Part shown: piece by piece, positions 40,951 to 49,547 of the stretch
Layout: the number at the start of each line of letters is the position of its first letter
Numbering within the stretch: the stretch's first letter is position 1
NCBI GenBank assembly: GCA_002354095.1
Contig: DEKX01000019.1
Span: 137,148-201,147, forward strand
Origin: Prevotella sp. UBA2711
GTDB lineage: Bacteria; Bacteroidota; Bacteroidia; Bacteroidales; Bacteroidaceae
Direction: 5' to 3'
Length of the DNA stretch: 64,000 nucleotides
Program-made: the position numbers and the translations under genes
Notes under the pieces: generated by a model
The model's database searches: none
What the model saw: the letters and a program-made list of their open reading frames with translations, nothing else
Told to the model about the DNA's origin: nothing

Positions 40951-42093
40951 ATGAAACTATCACAATTCAAATTCAAACTGCCAGATGCTCAAGTGGCATT
41001 AGAACCGCCTCATAAAACGTTTGAGAACGAGGACGGAACTGTTGAGAAAGTGTATCGCCGTGACGAGTGCCGTCTGATGGTGCTGCATCGTAAAAGTCAG
41101 CGCATTGAGTTGTTTCAGAAGGACGACCAAGGCAAAGATACTGACCAGCCATTGCTGTTCCGTGACATTGTGAACTATTTTGATGATGGTGACACGTTGG
41201 TGCTGAACGATACCAAGGTGTTCCCTGCCCGTCTGTTTGGAACAAAAGAAAAGACGGATGCCAAAATAGAAGTATTCTTGCTGCGTGAGCTCAATCCAGA
41301 GTTTCGCTTGTGGGATGTGTTGGTAGAGCCGGCACGTAAGATTCGTATTGGCAACAAACTTTTCTTTGACGGGGATGGTCCGATGGTGGCAGAGGTGATA
41401 GACAATACCACCAGCAGAGGGCGCACACTGCGCTTCCTTTACGATTGTCCGCACGACGAGTTCAAAAGCGAGTTGTTTGCCTTGGGCTCGGCTCCTGTAC
41501 CCCGTTATATTCTGGATAAGCGTGACGTGGATGCTGACGACACAGAAAATTTCCAGACTATCTTTGCTAAAAACGAAGGTGCGGTGACGGCGCCAGCCTC
41601 CGGTCTTCATTTCAGTCGTGAACTGATGAAGCGCCTGGAGATTCAGGGTGTCCACTTTTCCTATATTACGGTGCATTGCGGGTTAGGATGCTTCGACCCC
41701 ATAGAAGTGGAAGACCTGACGAAGCACAAGATGAGTTCCGAGCAAATGAAGGTGACTGCCGAGGCTTGCCAAGTGGTGAACAGTGCCAAAGAGCAGGGAC
41801 ACAGGATTTGCTCTGTCGGTGTGAGCACTTTAAGAGCTACTGAGACAGCCGTAGGTACTGACGGACTGCTGAAGGAGTTTGACGGATGGACCAATCGGTT
41901 TATCTTCCCTCCATACGATTTCGGCTTTTCCAATTCAATGATAGTCAACTTCTATCACCCAGAGTCCACCATGATGATGGCAACAGCAGCATTCGGTGGC
42001 TATGAGTTGGTATATGAGGCTTATGAGAAAGCCCTCGAAAACGGCTTTAAGTTCGGATGCTATGGTGACGCGATGCTGATTCTCGATGACTAA
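40951..42093 (+). CDS. queA: S-adenosylmethionine:tRNA ribosyltransferase-isomerase
   Basis: A 380-residue enzyme of queuosine synthesis that transfers and isomerises the ribosyl group of SAM onto preQ1 in tRNA. Family motifs include the N-terminal LPDAQVALEPP, DTLVLNDTKVFPARLFG, NEGAVTAPASGLHFS, HCGLGCFDPIEVEDLTKHKMSSE and FIFPPYDFGFSNSMIVNFYHPEST. It is somewhat longer than most QueA (about 350), with an insertion of charged residues near the N-terminus (KTFENEDGTVEKVYRRDE). The 3' end overlaps folK by 8 bp. GTP cyclohydrolase I (6.7 kb) supplies the shared pteridine precursor. Confidence 0.94.
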   Translation: MKLSQFKFKLPDAQVALEPPHKTFENEDGTVEKVYRRDECRLMVLHRKSQRIELFQKDDQGKDTDQPLLFRDIVNYFDDGDTLVLNDTKVFPARLFGTKEKTDAKIEVFLLRELNPEFRLWDVLVEPARKIRIGNKLFFDGDGPMVAEVIDNTTSRGRTLRFLYDCPHDEFKSELFALGSAPVPRYILDKRDVDADDTENFQTIFAKNEGAVTAPASGLHFSRELMKRLEIQGVHFSYITVHCGLGCFDPIEVEDLTKHKMSSEQMKVTAEACQVVNSAKEQGHRICSVGVSTLRATETAVGTDGLLKEFDGWTNRFIFPPYDFGFSNSMIVNFYHPESTMMMATAAFGGYELVYEAYEKALENGFKFGCYGDAMLILDD

Positions 42094-42502
42094 TCATCAG
42101 GTATATCTTGGACTGGGCTCGAACCTTGGCGAGCGCAAGGAGCTGATAGAAAAGGCGATAGCGCTGATAGGCGAGCGTATAGGGACTGTCACTCGTCAGT
42201 CGTCACTGATCGAGACAGAGCCTTGGGGCTTCGAGTCCAGTCACAAGTTTCTGAATGGTGTCATCCTCTGCGAAACCGCCTTAACACCTCGTGAGGTGCT
42301 GAAAGGAACGCAGCAGATAGAGCGCGAACTGGGAAGGAAAAAGAAAACAACTCTCAACTACAAAGACCGTCCTATAGACATAGACATCCTGCTCTATGAC
42401 GATTTGAAAGTCGATGAGCCCGATTTGAAGATACCGCATCCGCTGATGAACCAACGTGACTTTGTCATGATACCCCTTAAAGAAATAAATACTAATCTAT
42501 AA
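42086..42502 (+). CDS. folK: 2-amino-4-hydroxy-6-hydroxymethyldihydropteridine diphosphokinase
   Basis: A 138-residue kinase that pyrophosphorylates hydroxymethyl-dihydropterin in folate synthesis. It shows GLGSNLGERKELIEKAI, TEPWGFESSHKFLNGVI, and the diagnostic RPIDIDILLYDD with the magnesium-binding aspartates, followed by PHPLMNQRDFVMIPL. It overlaps queA by 8 bp and is the last member of the conserved operon, with the GH28 gene starting 11 bp further on and possibly cotranscribed. Confidence 0.95.
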   Translation: MTNHQVYLGLGSNLGERKELIEKAIALIGERIGTVTRQSSLIETEPWGFESSHKFLNGVILCETALTPREVLKGTQQIERELGRKKKTTLNYKDRPIDIDILLYDDLKVDEPDLKIPHPLMNQRDFVMIPLKEINTNL

Positions 42503-42513
42503 AGCAACACATT

Positions 42514-43986
42514 ATGAAGAAACTACTTTTAACTCTCGTTGCAGCCTTGGCAGTCAGTCTTGGCGCACAGGCAGACAACCCTTACAAGAAGTACACAGAG
42601 AAACTTCCTTTCAGTATGCCTGAAGTGAAGGCTCCCGTTATTCCCGACTATCAAGTGAAACTGACCGACTTTGGCGGGGTGGGCGATGGTATCACTCTCA
42701 ATACCGAGGCATTTGCCAAGGCTATTGATGCACTGAGCAAGAAGGGTGGTGGCAAACTCGTGGTCCCACAAGGCGTGTGGCACACGGGGCCTATCGTGCT
42801 CAAGAGCAATATCGAACTGCATCTCAAATCCGGTGCCGTCATTCTCTTTGCTGCCGACGAGTCGCTCTATCCCATTATCGAGACCTCCTTTGAAGGCTTG
42901 GACACCCGTCGTCTCCAGTCGCCCATCTATGCTAAAGGAGCTACGAACATCGCTATCACGGGTAATGGCGTCATCGATGGCAATGGCCAGTATTGGCGTC
43001 CCGTCAAGAAAGGCAAGGTGACTGCCAGTCATTGGAAATCACTGCTTGCTATTCCTGGTTCACAGGAGTTGAAGAAAGACTATTGGGTGCCTTCTGCCGG
43101 ATATGCTAAGGGCGAGCAGGGTGCCAACATGAACGTGCCTAACGCTCAGACCGAAGAGGAGTGGAATGCCATCAAGCGTTTCCTGCGCCCTGTGATGATA
43201 TCGCTTGTGCAGTGTAAGAATGTCATGCTCAAGGGACTCATCTTCCAGAACTCTCCCGCTTGGAACCTCCATCCGCTGATGTGCGAGAATGTGATTATCG
43301 ACAAGGTGTTGGTGCGCAATCCCAGCTATGCACAGAATGGCGATGCGCTCGACCTGGAGTCGTGTAAGAATGCACTGATTATCAATTCTCGCTTCGATGC
43401 CGGTGATGATGGTATCTGTATCAAGAGTGGTAAGGATGCTGACGGACGCCGTCGTGGTATTCCTTGCGAAAATGTGGTGGTTGACGGCTGCACGGTCTTT
43501 GCCGGGCATGGCGGTTTTGTCGTAGGCTCTGAGATGAGTGGTGGCGTGAAGAACATCATGGTAGAGAATTGTCAGTTCCTCGGTACGGATGTAGGACTGC
43601 GCTTCAAGTCAACCCGTGGTCGTGGCGGAATCGTGGAGAATATATATATAAATAAGGTGTCAATGACCGATATCAAGACCGATGCCATTACGTTCAATAT
43701 GTACTACGGTGGAAAATCGGTAGCCGAGATGCTGGCTGACGGTGACAATCCTGATAATACTACCAAAATGCCAGTGACGGAAGAGACACCTATCTTCCGC
43801 AACATCCATATTGCCGACTGCGTCTGCAACGGTGCCGGTCGTGCCATGGAGTTCAATGGTCTGCCTGAGATGCCTATCGACGGCATCACCCTGCAGAACC
43901 TCACTATCCTTGCTAAGAAAGATGCTGTGTTCACCAACTGTGTGAACATCAAGAAGAAGAACGTGAATATTGCTATTCAGAAATAG
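42514..43986 (+). CDS. Glycoside hydrolase family 28 (polygalacturonase-like), secreted
   Basis: A 490-residue right-handed beta-helix enzyme that hydrolyses pectin galacturonan or rhamnogalacturonan. Signal peptide MKKLLLTLVAALAVSLGAQA, then the parallel helix start (VKLTDFGGVGDGITLNTEAFAKAIDAL). The four GH28 motifs are present: NGDALDLES (NxD), AGDDGICIKSG (DD), GHGGFVVGSEMSGG (GHG) and RFKSTRGRGG (RxK), so catalysis should be intact. Exo- or endo-action cannot be told. No SusCD or other pectin genes are adjacent. It ends at a bidirectional terminator facing rpsO. Confidence 0.93.
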   Translation: MKKLLLTLVAALAVSLGAQADNPYKKYTEKLPFSMPEVKAPVIPDYQVKLTDFGGVGDGITLNTEAFAKAIDALSKKGGGKLVVPQGVWHTGPIVLKSNIELHLKSGAVILFAADESLYPIIETSFEGLDTRRLQSPIYAKGATNIAITGNGVIDGNGQYWRPVKKGKVTASHWKSLLAIPGSQELKKDYWVPSAGYAKGEQGANMNVPNAQTEEEWNAIKRFLRPVMISLVQCKNVMLKGLIFQNSPAWNLHPLMCENVIIDKVLVRNPSYAQNGDALDLESCKNALIINSRFDAGDDGICIKSGKDADGRRRGIPCENVVVDGCTVFAGHGGFVVGSEMSGGVKNIMVENCQFLGTDVGLRFKSTRGRGGIVENIYINKVSMTDIKTDAITFNMYYGGKSVAEMLADGDNPDNTTKMPVTEETPIFRNIHIADCVCNGAGRAMEFNGLPEMPIDGITLQNLTILAKKDAVFTNCVNIKKKNVNIAIQK

Positions 43987-43997
43987 GAAATAAAAAA

Positions 43998-44036
43998 AAG
44001 AAAAGCCTCGCAACTTGCGAGGCTTTTTCTTTTTGT
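43998..44036. terminator. Bidirectional terminator between GH28 and rpsO
   Basis: AAAGCCTCGCAA and TTGCGAGGCTTT form a 12-bp stem, with A-runs on the left and T-runs on the right, so it can end transcription in both directions. Confidence 0.9.
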
Positions 44037-44037
44037 C

Positions 44038-44307
44038 TTATTTACGCAGACCGAGAGACTTAATCAGTTCACGATAGCGATTGATGTCTTTGTTGTAGAG
44101 ATACTTGAGGAGCTTACGACGCTTACCTACCAACATAGTCAGTGAACGGGCAGTACCGAAGTCCTTGTGGTTCTTCTTCAGGTGCTCAGTCAGGTGACTG
44201 ATACGATAAGAGAACAGGGCTACCTGGCTTTCTACAGAACCAGTGTCAGTAGCTGTCTTACCATACTTCTCAAAGATCTCTTTCTTTTTAGCTTGATCTA
44301 AATACAT
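44038..44307 (-). CDS. rpsO: 30S ribosomal protein S15
   Basis: An 89-residue ribosomal protein that binds the central domain of 16S rRNA. The sequence MYLDQAKKKEIFEKYG, DTGSVESQVALFSYRISHLTEHLKKNHKDFGTARSLTMLVGKRRKLLKYLYNKD is unmistakable S15 and full length. It is transcribed from a minus-strand -7 box at 44395-44402 with a leader of about 80 nt, long enough for the autoregulatory fold known for S15 mRNAs in other bacteria; I did not identify that fold here. Confidence 0.98.
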   Translation of the reverse strand: MYLDQAKKKEIFEKYGKTATDTGSVESQVALFSYRISHLTEHLKKNHKDFGTARSLTMLVGKRRKLLKYLYNKDINRYRELIKSLGLRK

Positions 44308-44389
44308 AATTTTGATGATTAAATTGTTAATAATATACATCTTTCTGATGCCTGCCGCCCTCATCACAGACGGGTACATCTTCAAATGC

Positions 44390-44458
44390 GGGTGCAAAAT
44401 TACTATATTTTTTCGAAATAACAAACTTTTCTCAGAAAAAAGTAGTAATTTTGCACCC
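44390..44458. promoter_or_regulatory. Mirror-image divergent promoters of rpsO and typA
   Basis: GGGTGCAAAATTACTA (44390-44405) and TAGTAATTTTGCACCC (44443-44458) are perfect 16-bp inverted copies. Each contains a -7 box TAATTTTG (minus 44395-44402, plus 44446-44453) and its start site. For rpsO a -33 TTTG lies at 44422-44425, exactly 19 bp upstream. The start regions of the two transcripts are therefore identical. Confidence 0.75.
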
Positions 44459-44478
44459 AAATTAATAAGGAAAAGAAC

Positions 44479-46281
44479 ATGCAGGATATCCGAAACATTG
44501 CGATTATCGCACACGTGGACCACGGAAAGACTACACTCGTGGACAAAATGATGCTTGCAGGAAATCTGTTCCGTGAGGGTCAGGACCTGTCAAGTCAAGT
44601 GTTGGATGCTAACGATTTGGAACGCGAACGTGGCATCACTATTCTTTCGAAGAATGTAAGCATTAATTGGAAAGGTACAAAGATTAACATCATTGATACT
44701 CCGGGACACTCTGACTTCGGAGGCGAGGTGGAGCGCGTGCTCAACATGGCAGACGGCTGTCTGCTGTTGGTGGATGCCTTTGAGGGTCCTATGCCTCAGA
44801 CGCGCTTCGTGTTGCAGAAGGCCTTGCAGATTGGCCTGAAACCTATTGTGGTGGTTAATAAGGTAGATAAGCCCAACTGTCGCCCTGAAGAGGTGTATGA
44901 AATGGTGTTCGACCTCATGTTTACCCTTGATGCTACAGAGGATCAGCTCGACTTCCCTGTGGTCTATGGTTCGGCCAAAAACGGATGGATGGGTGAAGAC
45001 TGGCAGAAGCCAACTAATGACATAACCTATCTGTTGGATAAAATAGTAGAGGTGATACCGGCTCCCCAGCAGTTGGAGGGTACCCCCCAGATGCTGATTA
45101 CGTCGCTCGACTATTCAAGCTATACAGGGCGTATTGCTGTGGGTCGTGTGCATCGCGGCTCTCTGAAGGACGGACAGCAGGTTACCATTGCCCATCGTGA
45201 CGGCTCTATGGAGAAGACCAAAATCAAGGAACTGCACACCTTCGACGGTATGGGTCATGTGCGTACCGAACAGGTGGATTGTGGCGATATCTGTGCAGTC
45301 ATCGGACTGGAGAGATTCGAAATCGGTGACACCATCTGCGATGTCGAGAATCCCGAACCACTGCCACCTATCGCTATCGATGAGCCTACCATGTCGATGC
45401 TCTTCACCATCAACGACTCTCCGTTCTTTGGTAAAGAGGGTAAGTTCGTTACCTCCCGTCATATCAACGACCGACTGGAGAAGGAGTTGGAGAAGAACCT
45501 CGCCCTGCGTGTAGCGCCTTTTGAGGATTCCACCGACCGTTGGATTGTTTCCGGTCGTGGTGTGCTTCATCTTTCCGTACTGATTGAGACGATGCGCCGC
45601 GAGGGCTATGAGTTGCAGGTAGGTCAGCCACAGGTTATCTATAAGGAAATAGACGGTGTGAAGTGCGAACCTATCGAAGAACTCACTATTAATGTTCCTG
45701 AGGAGTTTGCTTCCAAGATGATAGATATGGTGACACGCCGTAAGGGTGAGATGACCTCGATGGAGAGTCAGGGCGAGCGTACCAATATTGAATTCAACAT
45801 CCCTTCACGTGGCATCATCGGACTCCGTACCAATGTATTGACCGCCTCACAGGGAGAAGCCATTATGGCTCATCGTTTCAAGGAGTATCAGCCTTACAAG
45901 GGCGATATCGAGCGCCGTGTCAACGGTTCTATGATAGCACTGGAAACAGGTAATGCCTTTGCCTATGCCATCGACAAGCTGCAAGATAGAGGAAAATTCT
46001 TCATCGACCCAGGTGAAGATGTTTATATGGGACAGGTAGTTGGTGAACACGTTCATGACAACGACTTGGTGGTCAATGTTTGTAAAGCCAAGCAGCTCAC
46101 CAATGTGCGTGCCTCAGGTACTGATGATAAAGCCCGCATTATTCCCAAGACCGTTATGTCGTTAGAGGAATGTCTGGAATATATCAAGGAAGACGAGTTG
46201 GTGGAGGTGACTCCCCAATCCATGCGTATGCGTAAAATTATCCTTGACCACGATCAGCGCAAGAAGGCAAACAAACAATAA
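44479..46281 (+). CDS. typA: Ribosome-associated GTPase TypA/BipA
   Basis: A 600-residue translational GTPase of the EF-G group that helps ribosome assembly and stress adaptation. G motifs: AHVDHGKTT (G1), RERGITI (G2), DTPGHSDFGGEVERVL (G3), NKVDKPNCR (G4) and GSAKNGW (G5). Domains II, III and V follow (MLFTINDSPFFGKEGKFVTSRHI; RGIIGLRTNVLTASQGEAIMAH; the BipA-specific C-terminal MGQVVGEHVHDNDLVVNVCKAKQLTNVRASGTDD). Length and end (RKKANKQ) match the family. It has its own mirror-image promoter and a terminator. Confidence 0.96.
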   Translation: MQDIRNIAIIAHVDHGKTTLVDKMMLAGNLFREGQDLSSQVLDANDLERERGITILSKNVSINWKGTKINIIDTPGHSDFGGEVERVLNMADGCLLLVDAFEGPMPQTRFVLQKALQIGLKPIVVVNKVDKPNCRPEEVYEMVFDLMFTLDATEDQLDFPVVYGSAKNGWMGEDWQKPTNDITYLLDKIVEVIPAPQQLEGTPQMLITSLDYSSYTGRIAVGRVHRGSLKDGQQVTIAHRDGSMEKTKIKELHTFDGMGHVRTEQVDCGDICAVIGLERFEIGDTICDVENPEPLPPIAIDEPTMSMLFTINDSPFFGKEGKFVTSRHINDRLEKELEKNLALRVAPFEDSTDRWIVSGRGVLHLSVLIETMRREGYELQVGQPQVIYKEIDGVKCEPIEELTINVPEEFASKMIDMVTRRKGEMTSMESQGERTNIEFNIPSRGIIGLRTNVLTASQGEAIMAHRFKEYQPYKGDIERRVNGSMIALETGNAFAYAIDKLQDRGKFFIDPGEDVYMGQVVGEHVHDNDLVVNVCKAKQLTNVRASGTDDKARIIPKTVMSLEECLEYIKEDELVEVTPQSMRMRKIILDHDQRKKANKQ

Positions 46282-46286
46282 ACAAA

Positions 46287-46330
46287 GAAAAAAACCGAAG
46301 ACGAACGAACGCCTTCGGTTTTTTCTTTTC
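46287..46330. terminator. Bidirectional terminator between typA and mtnN
   Basis: AAAACCGAAG and CTTCGGTTTT pair around a 12-nt loop, flanked by A-rich sequence on the left and TTCTTTTC on the right. Confidence 0.85.
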
Positions 46331-46333
46331 TCC

Positions 46334-46981
46334 TTACAAAGATTCAACAAAGGCTTTTGTAATCTGGAACGAATGTTCTGCAATGGTATTCCAGAAATCA
46401 TGATACTGAGAGGCATCCGTGTCACGAAGAGGTATGTCGCTGATGACGCGGAAGGAGATGAAAGGCACCTTGTTGATGTAGCAAGTCTGGGCAATGGCAC
46501 ACGACTCCATATCTACGGCTTTTGCCTCAGGGAACTTCTCAATGATACTGCGCATCTTCTCTTTAGAGTCCACAAACCAGTCGCCGGTGACGATGAGGCC
46601 GTCGTGAATTTTGATGCCTTCTATGTTCAGTGCCTTTGCCTTTTCCAATAGGTGCGGGTCTGCCGCATAGCGGGCTGGCAATCCCTGTACTTGTCCATAG
46701 ACGGTGGTGTCGTCAATGGCTCGTCCACAATAGACATCGTGGTAGGTCACTTCTCTGCTCACAATGACATCCTGTATGTTGATATCATCGCCGTTGCCTC
46801 CGGCGCAACCGCTTGAGATGATGATGTCTGGATGAAACTCATTAATCATCCGTTGGGCACCAAGGGCAGCATTTACTTTCCCGATGCCACACTTTTCAAC
46901 ACGTACATTTTCGGCACTGAAGAGTTGCTTCAACTGCTGCAACTCCTTGTCCATTGCTACGATAATTCCTATCTTCTTCAT
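46334..46981 (-). CDS. mtnN: 5'-methylthioadenosine/S-adenosylhomocysteine nucleosidase
   Basis: A 215-residue nucleosidase that cleaves MTA, SAH and 5'-deoxyadenosine, removing by-products of SAM-dependent and radical SAM enzymes. MKKIGIIVAMDKELQQL is the usual start; IISSGCAGGNGDDINIQDVIVS and the catalytic region VDMESCAIAQTCYINKVPFISFRVISD (ribose-binding Met-Glu and the catalytic Asp) are present. Length is slightly short but complete. The -7 box at 47002-47009 lies 20 nt upstream and faces away from the yfhO-like promoter. Confidence 0.93.
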   Translation of the reverse strand: MKKIGIIVAMDKELQQLKQLFSAENVRVEKCGIGKVNAALGAQRMINEFHPDIIISSGCAGGNGDDINIQDVIVSREVTYHDVYCGRAIDDTTVYGQVQGLPARYAADPHLLEKAKALNIEGIKIHDGLIVTGDWFVDSKEKMRSIIEKFPEAKAVDMESCAIAQTCYINKVPFISFRVISDIPLRDTDASQYHDFWNTIAEHSFQITKAFVESL

Positions 46982-47001
46982 TGTTTTTATCGTTTATGAT
47001 G

Positions 47002-47030
47002 CAAAGTTACGAAGAAAATTCGTATCTTTG
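47002..47030. promoter_or_regulatory. Divergent -7 boxes of mtnN and the yfhO-like gene
   Basis: Minus-strand TAACTTTG (47002-47009) and plus-strand TATCTTTG (47023-47030) are only 13 bp apart, so the two promoters overlap and probably exclude each other. Confidence 0.6.
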
Positions 47031-47052
47031 CCCTCAAAATACGAAAAATGTT

Positions 47053-49545
47053 ATGAAGAATCTTAAAAAGTGGCTGCCTGATGTCTTGGCAGTAGTATTG
47101 TTTGCAGTTATATCATTTGCCTATTTCTTCCCTGCCGACATCGAGGGGCGTATCCTTTACCGGCATGACTCGTCGGCTGGTCGTGGAGCAGGACAGGAGG
47201 CTTCGGAATACTATCAGCGTACAGGCGAGCGTACCCGTTGGACAAATGCGGTATTCGGGGGTATGCCTACATACCAGACAGCTCCGTCGTATAAGAGTAC
47301 CGATACGCTGGCAAAAGTGGAGAAAGCCTATCATCTGTGGCTTCCCGAAAATGTATGGTATGTCTTTGCCTATCTCCTTGGCTTCTATATCCTGTTGCGT
47401 GCCTTTGACTTCCGATGGTATTTGGCAACGCTGGGTGCTGTAGTATGGGCTTTCAGCAGCTATTTCTTTATTATCATTGCTGCCGGACATATATGGAAGG
47501 TAATCGCCTTGGCATACCTTCCTCCCATGATAGCCGGTGTGGTGTTGGCATTCAGGGGTAAGTACACCTGGGGATTGCTTGTCACGGCACTCTTCTCCGC
47601 ATTGGAGGTTCTTGCCAATCATGTGCAGATGACTTATTACTATCTGTTTATTGTATTGGCGATGTTTATAGCATTTGTCATCGAAGGTGCAAGAAAGAAG
47701 CAATGGCAACATGTGTTGAAGGCAACAGGTGTATGTCTGGCTGGTGCTGCTATTGGTATCTGTATCAATATGTCGAACCTGTATCATACATGGGAGTATG
47801 GAAAGGAGTCGATGCGCGGCAAGAGCGAACTGGTGAAAGCCAATGCTGCTAATCAGACATCGAGTGGTTTGGACCGCGATTATATCACGCAATGGAGTTA
47901 TGGTATCGACGAGACATGGACACTCTTGGTTCCGAATGCGAAGGGTGGTGCTTCAGTTCCCTTGGCACAGAACAAGACTGCTATGGAGCATGCCAATAAT
48001 GACTATATAGGTATCTATGAGCAGATAGGTCAGTATTGGGGCAATCAGCCCATGACGGCAGGTCCGGTTTATGTGGGAGCCTTTGTCCTGATGCTTTTCG
48101 TATTAGGGTTGATCATTGTGAAAGGACCGTTGAAGTGGGCACTATTGGCAGTAACGATACTCTCTATCCTACTGTCGTGGGGGCGCAACTTCATGCCGTT
48201 TACCGATTTCTTCCTCGACTACATACCTATGTACGCCAAATTCCGTACAGTGGCATCTATTCTGGTCATTGCTGAATTTACCATTCCCCTGCTGGGTATG
48301 CTGGCACTCAAACAATGGCTGACTGATGACCAACAGCCAATAGCTAAAAGTCTGAAACCTCTCTTTTTAGCCTTTGCGCTGACGGGTGGAGTGGCTGTGC
48401 TGTTTGCATTGATGCCGAAACTGTTCTTCTCTGAATTTATCAGCAACAGCGAGATGCAGGCTATGAGTCAGATACCAGCCGACCAATTGGCACCGCTGTT
48501 GCAGAACCTGACAGAGATGCGTGTGGCAGTATTTACTGCCGATTGCTGGCGCTCGTTCTGGATTATCGTGATGGGCACAGCCTGTATGTTGCTCTATAAG
48601 TACAAGAAACTGCGTGCAGAATGGCTTGTCGGGCTGCTGACCGTTCTGTGTCTTGTGGATATGTGGCAGGTCAATAAGCGTTATCTGAACGATGAAATGT
48701 TCGTATCGAAAACCGTTCGAGAGGAACCTGTTCAGAAATCTACAGCCATCGACCATATCCTGCAGGATAAGGCACTCGACTTCCGTGTGCTGAATTTGGC
48801 AACTAATACGTTCAACGAAAACGAGACGAGCTTCTATTTGAAGAGTATCGGCGGCTATCATGCAGCCAAGCTGCGTCGCTACCAGGAACTGATAGATGCT
48901 TATATCTCTAAGGAGATGGAACAGACATTCAGCGCGATTGCTGAGGCTCAAGGCGATATGACGCAAGTGAAGGGCGATTCCATCTATCCGGTGCTGAATA
49001 TGCTCAACACGAAATACTTCATCCTGCCCTTACAGGGAGGTCAGACGGTTCCTGTGGAAAATCCATATACCTATGGTAATGCTTGGTTGGTTGATAAAAT
49101 CACCTATGTTGATAATGCCAATCAAGAGTTGGATATGATGGGTAAGATTGACTTGCGCCACGAGGCTGTTGCCGATGCCAAATTCAAGGCGCAGTTAGGA
49201 GAAGCCGTTGCCCAAGACACGCTCAGTGTGGTGCGCATCAAGAGCTATGAGCCTAATCAGGTGTCATACGAAGTGGAGTCTGGCAAGGGAGGTGTCATCG
49301 TGTTCTCTGAAATATACTATCCTGGTTGGACAGCCACGGTGGATGGTGTGGAACAGGAACTCGGGCGCGTGGACTATGTGCTGCGTGCGCTGCAAGTCAA
49401 GCCCGGAAAGCATGAAGTCGTATTGAGTTTCTTCCCCAAGACCATCACTCGCACCGAAACCATTGCTTACGTAGCCTTGGCTATTCTGCTATTGTTGGTC
49501 ATCGGTCTTGCCGTGCAAGGGTGGAGAAAGGCAAAGCGCTCGTAG
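47053..49545 (+). CDS. YfhO-like multi-pass membrane protein
   Basis: An 830-residue membrane protein. It starts MKNLKKWLPDVLAVVLFAVISFAYFF, then RYHDSSAGRGAGQEASEYYQRTGERTRWTNAVFGGMPTYQ-type loop (YRHDSSAGRG) with acidic residues as in GT-C glycosyltransferases, at least ten more membrane helices up to about residue 560, and a soluble C-terminal domain ending in one helix (VALAILLLLVIGLAVQGW). YfhO-family proteins add sugars to envelope polymers or lipids from a lipid-linked donor; the substrate here is unknown. A CAACAGC/CAATAGC 7-bp repeat (48332-48345) lies in a cytoplasmic-type loop (DDQQPIAKS). GSCFA starts 2 bp after its stop. Confidence 0.82.
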   Translation: MKNLKKWLPDVLAVVLFAVISFAYFFPADIEGRILYRHDSSAGRGAGQEASEYYQRTGERTRWTNAVFGGMPTYQTAPSYKSTDTLAKVEKAYHLWLPENVWYVFAYLLGFYILLRAFDFRWYLATLGAVVWAFSSYFFIIIAAGHIWKVIALAYLPPMIAGVVLAFRGKYTWGLLVTALFSALEVLANHVQMTYYYLFIVLAMFIAFVIEGARKKQWQHVLKATGVCLAGAAIGICINMSNLYHTWEYGKESMRGKSELVKANAANQTSSGLDRDYITQWSYGIDETWTLLVPNAKGGASVPLAQNKTAMEHANNDYIGIYEQIGQYWGNQPMTAGPVYVGAFVLMLFVLGLIIVKGPLKWALLAVTILSILLSWGRNFMPFTDFFLDYIPMYAKFRTVASILVIAEFTIPLLGMLALKQWLTDDQQPIAKSLKPLFLAFALTGGVAVLFALMPKLFFSEFISNSEMQAMSQIPADQLAPLLQNLTEMRVAVFTADCWRSFWIIVMGTACMLLYKYKKLRAEWLVGLLTVLCLVDMWQVNKRYLNDEMFVSKTVREEPVQKSTAIDHILQDKALDFRVLNLATNTFNENETSFYLKSIGGYHAAKLRRYQELIDAYISKEMEQTFSAIAEAQGDMTQVKGDSIYPVLNMLNTKYFILPLQGGQTVPVENPYTYGNAWLVDKITYVDNANQELDMMGKIDLRHEAVADAKFKAQLGEAVAQDTLSVVRIKSYEPNQVSYEVESGKGGVIVFSEIYYPGWTATVDGVEQELGRVDYVLRALQVKPGKHEVVLSFFPKTITRTETIAYVALAILLLLVIGLAVQGWRKAKRS

Positions 49546-49547
49546 TT

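Noticed and set aside
42529..43032. Minus-strand frame of 167 codons inside GH28
   Set aside because: Antisense to a complete enzyme with all motifs; no signal for an independent gene.
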